Positions 59,554 through 64,000 of a DNA stretch of 64,000 nt are shown one piece after another. The stretch covers positions 71,639 to 135,638 of the forward strand of contig JBGAVW010000006.1 in assembly GCA_044227925.1 (NCBI GenBank), read 5' to 3'. Each line of letters opens with the position of its first letter. Position 1 is the first letter of the stretch. Under the pieces are notes generated by a model. That model did no database searches and was not told the origin of the DNA. It saw nothing but the letters and a program-made list of their open reading frames with translations. Position numbers and translations under genes: made by a program. Origin of the DNA: JADJLQ01 sp044227925. Its GTDB lineage: Bacteria; Bacteroidota; Bacteroidia; Chitinophagales; Saprospiraceae.

Positions 59554-59985
59554 ATGTCTTCGATATTCAAGGTTGCGGCTTCTGTGGATCAGGTAAACGA
59601 ACGTGGCCAAAATACATTGGCACAACACCTGGGAATAGAATTTATTGAAATAGGCGAAGACTACCTTACAGCAGTAATGCCGGTAGATCACCGAACCAGG
59701 CAGCCCATGGGTATTTTACATGGTGGCGCTTCTGCTGCTTTTGCTGAGACCCTTGGTAGTATCGCCTCATTATTGTGTATAGATACTCCCAATGTCGTCC
59801 CTGTGGGTGTGGAAATAAATGTAAATCATCTCAAGTCAGTAACGGATGGTTTTATCACCGGTATTGTAAAACCCATTCGAATCGGAAGGACCATTCACGT
59901 ATGGAATATAGAAATGTATAATCAAAACAAAGAAATGACTGCCATAAGCAGACTGACTGTGATGCTGGTCAGCAAAAAAAAATAA
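59554..59985 (+). CDS. Hotdog-fold thioesterase (PaaI/YbdB-like)
   Basis: This 143-residue protein has the hotdog signature 'LTAVMPVDHRTRQPMGILHG' (core HRTRQPMGILHG), 'GGASAAFAETLGSIASLL' with the catalytic Glu, and 'VGVEINVNHLKSV'. This layout fits acyl-CoA or aryl-acyl thioesterases such as MenI/YbdB. The substrate could be 1,4-dihydroxy-2-naphthoyl-CoA in menaquinone synthesis, but no men gene is nearby. It lies between miaA and the T9SS-sorted protein gene (six-base gap). Confidence 0.9.
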   Translation: MSSIFKVAASVDQVNERGQNTLAQHLGIEFIEIGEDYLTAVMPVDHRTRQPMGILHGGASAAFAETLGSIASLLCIDTPNVVPVGVEINVNHLKSVTDGFITGIVKPIRIGRTIHVWNIEMYNQNKEMTAISRLTVMLVSKKK

Positions 59986-59991
59986 AGTAGA

Positions 59992-62391
59992 ATGAAGAAA
60001 TTAACCATTTTATTTTGCTTGGGCATTGTCATGGCAAAGGGACAAAATTACAATACGGAATTACTGTCCAACATCCGGTTTCCTGATAACGCTGCTAATA
60101 TCTGGGGCTATGCGGATAGCTCCAAAAGAGAATATGCAATAATTGGCCGGACAACGGGAACCTCTATTTTCGATGTGACGGATGGAAAGAAACCGGTGTT
60201 GCTAAAGCATATTGCAGGTGCCAATAGTTCATGGCGTGAAATCAAATCATGGAAAAACAGATTGTATGTGGTTGCAGACCGAGGTGCCGATGGGGTATTG
60301 ATCATAAATATGGCCAAAGCACCACAAGAGATTACTTCTGTATTTTGGAAACCTATAGTCACCGTTGACGACAAAGTATTGAATGTAAAAAAGGCAGGCA
60401 CCATAGATAGATCTCACGATTTGTTTATTGATGAAAAAGGGTTTTGTTATTTGACCGGAAGTAGCTTTCATCAGGGAGTCGTAGTGTTGGACCTTAACAC
60501 AAATCCGGACAATCCTGTATTCAAAGGAATATTTAATTCTAACTATACCCACGATGGTTTTGCAAGAAGAGATACTTTTTGGTCTGCAGATATCATTGCA
60601 GGAGAGTTTACGGTATGGGATGTCAGAGATAAACTATCCCCAAAAAAGCTTGCCAGCCAGCGCACAGGTAATGCTTTTACGCATAATATTTGGCTTTCTG
60701 ATGATGGTAGGTATGCATTTACCACAGATGAAAGAGCTAATGCATTTGTAGAGTCTTATAAAGTGGATGATTTGTTTAATATAACTCTGTTAGATAAATA
60801 CCGAAGCAGAACTACTCAAATCAGAAGTACAATACCTCATAATACGCTGTACCATAATGGATTTTTAGTCACTTCGTATTACACAGATGGATTTACCATT
60901 GTAGATGCATCAGATCCTGGGCATTTGGTTGAAGTAGGCGCATTTGATACTTATCCGGCCGGGGATGGTGATTTTCATGGATGTTGGGGAGTGTATCCCT
61001 ATCTTCCAAGTGGAAATATATTAGCATCCGATATTGAATTTGGTTTGTTTGTAGTAAAACCCACGTATGTAAAGGCCAATTATTTAAAAGGTTTGGTTTC
61101 AGATTCAATCACTAAATTACCTCTAGCAGATGCTATTATAAAAATTGAAAAAGAGTCCAATCTTGAAGTGCAGACTAAAAATGATGGGAGTTTTAAAACA
61201 GGAGGGCCATATACAGGAAAAATTAAAATTACCATATCCAAAATCGGTTATCAAACAAAATCGATGGATGTGATGTTTGCACAGGGTAGTGTAGCTGATA
61301 TTAAAATTGATCTTGTACCCCTGAAAATCTCCGTATTACAGGTTAGATTAATCGACAGGATTACCAAATTACCAGTGGCAGGTCAGGTGGTATTACAGCG
61401 TCCCAAGGAATTTTTACAATTCAACACGAATGCAGATGGTTTTGCCAGTAATACAGTATTTGAAGGTGAATGGGATTTGATATGCGGTTCATGGGGATGG
61501 AAATATGCAGTTCAAAAAGTAACCCTCACAGTTAGTGTAAATAAAAATATAGTAGTAGAGCTAAACCAGGGATATGAAGATCAGTTTATTTTTGATTTTG
61601 GATGGTCTGCTAACAGCTCTGCCAATAGCGGCATTTGGGGAAGGGCAGAGCCCATAGGTACCTATCTGGGTGATATGACTATCAATCCTGAGTTTGATTT
61701 ATCTGATGATCTTGGTAATCAATGTATGATTACCGGTAATGGATCTACTGCGGTCAGTGGTGCAGATGTGGACAATGGATTTACCAGACTTGTAAGCCCG
61801 ACTATTAATCTAGCTCCATTCCAGTCTCCAATATTATCTTTTTATGCCTGGACAGCCAGATTTAATCTCCTGGATTCGCTTATAAAAATCGGGACCCAAA
61901 AGGTGTTTATTGTATTTGGCCGTGATACAGTATTAATTGACAGCCTGAGTCCAAATAGTCTTGCATGGAAAAAATATTCTTACAAGCTCGATAATAAAAA
62001 ATTTTCCAATCTCACTGATATCAGAATCATTTTTGAAGCATTTGAACCGGCCGGAACTGATTCAAGAAACATACTTGAATTTGGAATTGATGCCTTTTCG
62101 ATCGCTGAACAGAGTACTACTCCTGTGGCTGGAATATCAGGTACTGCTAAATTTAATGTCTATCCTAATCCAACCAATGGTGTATTTAATATTAACACCG
62201 ATGGCAAATTGTACGATAGGAAAATAATTATTTACAACCAGCTTGGACAAACCGTATCAAGTATAAATTTACCTAGAGGTGTCGAAAATCTAAATGTAAA
62301 TGAAGTATTAAGTCCAGGACTTTACTTTCTGTGTTTGGTAGACAAAAACGGTTCAGCTCAGGTAACCCGAAAAATAACGATTTCGAAATAA
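59992..62391 (+). CDS. Choice-of-anchor B repeat protein with T9SS sorting domain
   Basis: This 799-residue secreted protein has a signal peptide ('FCLGIVMAKGQ') and an N-terminal beta-propeller of LVIVD-type repeats (~20-360; 'SIFDVTDGKKPVLLKHI', 'VVVLDLNTNPDNP', 'TIVDASDPGHLVEVG'). Two carboxypeptidase-regulatory-like domains (~365-520) and a jellyroll-like segment follow. The C-terminal type A sorting domain (~720-799) reads 'FNVYPNPTNGVFNI', 'IIIYNQLGQTV' and 'SPGLYFLCLVDKNG'. It should cross the outer membrane by type IX secretion. It is convergent with DUF4290. Confidence 0.93.
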   Translation: MKKLTILFCLGIVMAKGQNYNTELLSNIRFPDNAANIWGYADSSKREYAIIGRTTGTSIFDVTDGKKPVLLKHIAGANSSWREIKSWKNRLYVVADRGADGVLIINMAKAPQEITSVFWKPIVTVDDKVLNVKKAGTIDRSHDLFIDEKGFCYLTGSSFHQGVVVLDLNTNPDNPVFKGIFNSNYTHDGFARRDTFWSADIIAGEFTVWDVRDKLSPKKLASQRTGNAFTHNIWLSDDGRYAFTTDERANAFVESYKVDDLFNITLLDKYRSRTTQIRSTIPHNTLYHNGFLVTSYYTDGFTIVDASDPGHLVEVGAFDTYPAGDGDFHGCWGVYPYLPSGNILASDIEFGLFVVKPTYVKANYLKGLVSDSITKLPLADAIIKIEKESNLEVQTKNDGSFKTGGPYTGKIKITISKIGYQTKSMDVMFAQGSVADIKIDLVPLKISVLQVRLIDRITKLPVAGQVVLQRPKEFLQFNTNADGFASNTVFEGEWDLICGSWGWKYAVQKVTLTVSVNKNIVVELNQGYEDQFIFDFGWSANSSANSGIWGRAEPIGTYLGDMTINPEFDLSDDLGNQCMITGNGSTAVSGADVDNGFTRLVSPTINLAPFQSPILSFYAWTARFNLLDSLIKIGTQKVFIVFGRDTVLIDSLSPNSLAWKKYSYKLDNKKFSNLTDIRIIFEAFEPAGTDSRNILEFGIDAFSIAEQSTTPVAGISGTAKFNVYPNPTNGVFNINTDGKLYDRKIIIYNQLGQTVSSINLPRGVENLNVNEVLSPGLYFLCLVDKNGSAQVTRKITISK

Positions 62392-62402
62392 AAGACCGTA
62401 AC

Positions 62403-63086
62403 CTATCTGCGTCGGTGATTCCTATTTCCACCGCCCCCATTGAATCTTCTGTTGTTATTTCTGCCCTTGAATCTGCCTTGTTGCCTGAAGGGTCTGGATT
62501 CTGAGCTGGCGGGCTGGAGATTCCCTCCTTTGCCTTTTCTGCTCAATACATCCAATGAGGTTTCATCACCAATATTTAGTTTGCCTTTTGAAAGGGCTAT
62601 CAGGTCTTTCAAAATACCTTCATCGGTTACATAATGGTCTTTATTCCAGGTCTTGTACGCCATTTTCATGTACGAACCGATCAGGGAAATAAAATAATTT
62701 TTCTTTGGGCCGTCTTCCATTTCTGCAGCGCGAAGAATTAATTTTCTTACATGATTGCCGTAGTGTCGGTAGGTTTCGTTATTCGGTGGGTAGCTGATGC
62801 GGCTTGGCTTTACTGGCTCGTCTTCGGCAGTATACGTAATTCCTTCATTGGAAACTACATCTATTTTGTATTCGGCGATAGCAAAAAAATGTTTCCAAAC
62901 CCTTGGTTTTACATCAAATCCGTTTTTGGGAGAAGGGGATAATTGAATCATAAGGTTTACGATAGCATTGGCCATTTTTTGCCTTTTTAAGCTATCTTCT
63001 TCATTTCTGATTGTGCGTATCATTTCTTGCACATTTCTTCCATATTCTGGAAAAAGTAAATGATCTTTATTTGAATTGTATTCCAT
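62403..63086 (-). CDS. DUF4290 protein with Arg/Gly/Asn-rich tail
   Basis: This 227-residue cytosolic protein has the DUF4290 core (~1-175): 'LLFPEYGRNVQEMIRTI', 'VNLMIQLSPSPKNGFDVK' and 'YFISLIGSYMKMAYKTWN'. After residue 195 the chain becomes 'FRQQGRFKGRNNNRRFNGGG' and ends 'NRNHRRR', an RGG-like, strongly basic tail of the kind seen in RNA-binding proteins. No function is assigned to DUF4290. It follows the DUF4270 gene by 28 bases on the same strand. Confidence 0.9.
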   Translation of the reverse strand: MEYNSNKDHLLFPEYGRNVQEMIRTIRNEEDSLKRQKMANAIVNLMIQLSPSPKNGFDVKPRVWKHFFAIAEYKIDVVSNEGITYTAEDEPVKPSRISYPPNNETYRHYGNHVRKLILRAAEMEDGPKKNYFISLIGSYMKMAYKTWNKDHYVTDEGILKDLIALSKGKLNIGDETSLDVLSRKGKGGNLQPASSESRPFRQQGRFKGRNNNRRFNGGGGNRNHRRR

Positions 63087-63114
63087 TTTTTTATAAAAAT
63101 AGATATTATTTTAT

Positions 63115-64000
63115 TTAATAAGTAGTGTAACTGATTCTAAGTTTTGCAGGATTTACAGGATGTTTAGGGCCACCCAATACAACCCTGGATAGATTCACCG
63201 GGGTAGGAATAACCTGGTTTAGGCTTTCAGGGGCTATACCAAGATAAAGCTCAGACTTTACCTTGCCAGCTAATGCCCTTTGTATATGATTCGAAACGTT
63301 AAATACATAGTAGCTTATGGTTTCGCCATTTACGGTCTTACTGGCCAATGTACCACCCATAAAGGAATAATTGCTTAGCCCTCCCTGGTCAGAAATAAAA
63401 TTATCTTCACCTGTGGTGGTATCCTTTACATATAAAGCCAATTGTTTGGCATAAGGATAAATAGTCTTATCATCACCTGGAAGATCAATAACCGTAAATT
63501 CCAATTCTGCTTTGTTAATTATGGCTTTAGGATCGAGTTTTAAATTTGGAAATTCAATTTTGGCTTTCAAACCGGCCATGGATTGTAAATAAATCAGCTC
63601 CTCGCCTTTCTTTTTATTATTTAATGCTTCTTTAATTCGTGGTGAAAACGTATGTTTCCAGGCAGGTACACGGGGAGAAGTGAATGCTATCTGCGTTTGA
63701 TTAAATGGGAAGCTGTAATTCTTAGCACTGCCCCCCGAAGTATAATAAATCGTAAATTTACTGTATACAGAATTAGGATTAAAATTCATCATCCTGAAAT
63801 TGGGATTAGCCTGTCCAATGTAAAAGCCAGGGACATTGGCAAGAAATATAGAATCGCTATTATAAGTAAGAGTGTCCAGGCTCATGATAGACTTTGCATA
63901 TTCTCTGTTTAATTTGAAAGCAAGATGAGGATCATAACTTATGGAATCACTACCTACAATTATTCTTAGTTTAGGATCTGGTCTGACACCGGAGAGTGAT
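63115..64000 (-). CDS. DUF4270 family lipoprotein-like protein, 5' part missing
   Basis: The frame is open to the right edge, so the N-terminus is outside. The last ~294 residues include 'RIIVGSDSISYDPHLAFKLN', 'SIFLANVPGFYIGQANPN', 'SKFTIYYTSGGSAKNYSFPF', 'IINKAELEFTVIDLP' and 'LRISYTTY' at the end. This pattern of short beta strands with 'FYIG...' fits DUF4270, a Bacteroidota family of exported proteins with unknown role. An internal Met at 63885 is not the true start. It is upstream of and probably co-transcribed with DUF4290. Confidence 0.85.
   Translation of the reverse strand, partial: SLSGVRPDPKLRIIVGSDSISYDPHLAFKLNREYAKSIMSLDTLTYNSDSIFLANVPGFYIGQANPNFRMMNFNPNSVYSKFTIYYTSGGSAKNYSFPFNQTQIAFTSPRVPAWKHTFSPRIKEALNNKKKGEELIYLQSMAGLKAKIEFPNLKLDPKAIINKAELEFTVIDLPGDDKTIYPYAKQLALYVKDTTTGEDNFISDQGGLSNYSFMGGTLASKTVNGETISYYVFNVSNHIQRALAGKVKSELYLGIAPESLNQVIPTPVNLSRVVLGGPKHPVNPAKLRISYTTY

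Overview
The window looks like a chromosomal segment of a Bacteroidota bacterium, probably from the Saprospiria/Chitinophagia side of the phylum. The evidence is a SusC/SusD pair, a type IX secretion C-terminal sorting domain, phylum-typical families (DUF2911, DUF4270, DUF4290, LptE, a DUF6427-like protein), low GC, almost no Shine-Dalgarno sequences, and many TAnnTTTG -7 boxes lying very close to start codons. I saw no rRNA, tRNA, CRISPR array, IS element or phage gene. Most of the content is core envelope, RNA-modification and central-metabolism genes.

Region 1 (1-9.6 kb): the end of a SusC/SusD nutrient-uptake locus, then a compact minus-strand operon terC - ABC transporter - HlyD - TolC, divergent from a TetR-type regulator. 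A 20-bp near-palindrome and a two-box promoter sit in the gap. The ABC protein has a normal Walker A but an altered signature, Walker B and H-loop. This is the best candidate in the window for an under-described system. A PI-PLC/GDPD-like exported phosphodiesterase follows.

Region 2 (9.6-20.3 kb): a RluE-like pseudouridine synthase; an exported RidA-like lipoprotein translationally coupled to penicillin-binding protein 1C; a decayed VOC/PhnB-type gene; a DegQ/HtrA protease with a clear terminator; CorA; a fused trehalose-phosphate synthase/phosphatase; purQ; and a DUF6427-like membrane protein.

Region 3 (20.5-32.1 kb): a polyprenyl diphosphate synthase; the operon miaB - sigma-54 activator - lptE; Kdo transferase with an outer-membrane barrel protein; and a surface-polysaccharide operon (UDP-xylose-synthase-like, dTDP-glucose dehydratase, large SLBB export protein) with a good two-box promoter.

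Region 4 (32.1-44.5 kb): a UvrD-like helicase fused to a Cys-containing RecB-like nuclease, coupled to a beta-lactamase-fold lipoprotein; a TauE/SafE permease; methylmalonyl-CoA epimerase; AMP nucleosidase; a CCG-domain Fe-S protein with two small uncharacterised proteins; an MCE-domain lipid-transport protein; and an LptD-like barrel. With lptE, waaA and the polysaccharide genes, much of the window serves outer-membrane lipid and glycan assembly.

Region 5 (44.5-64 kb): an Oar-like TonB-dependent receptor; a coiled-coil protein; a HisC-like aminotransferase with a twin-arginine leader; a YceI - porin - YceI - membrane-protein operon with overlapping dyads in its leader; a methyltransferase; superoxide dismutase; a small barrel; DUF2911; PlsC-like acyltransferase; miaA (both miaA and miaB are present); a hotdog thioesterase; a T9SS-sorted choice-of-anchor-B protein; DUF4290 with an Arg/Gly/Asn-rich tail; and a DUF4270 gene running off the right edge.

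Family assignments are made by reading motifs, with no database search. Starts were moved from the longest open frame wherever a signal peptide, homologous N-terminus or promoter position argued for it.
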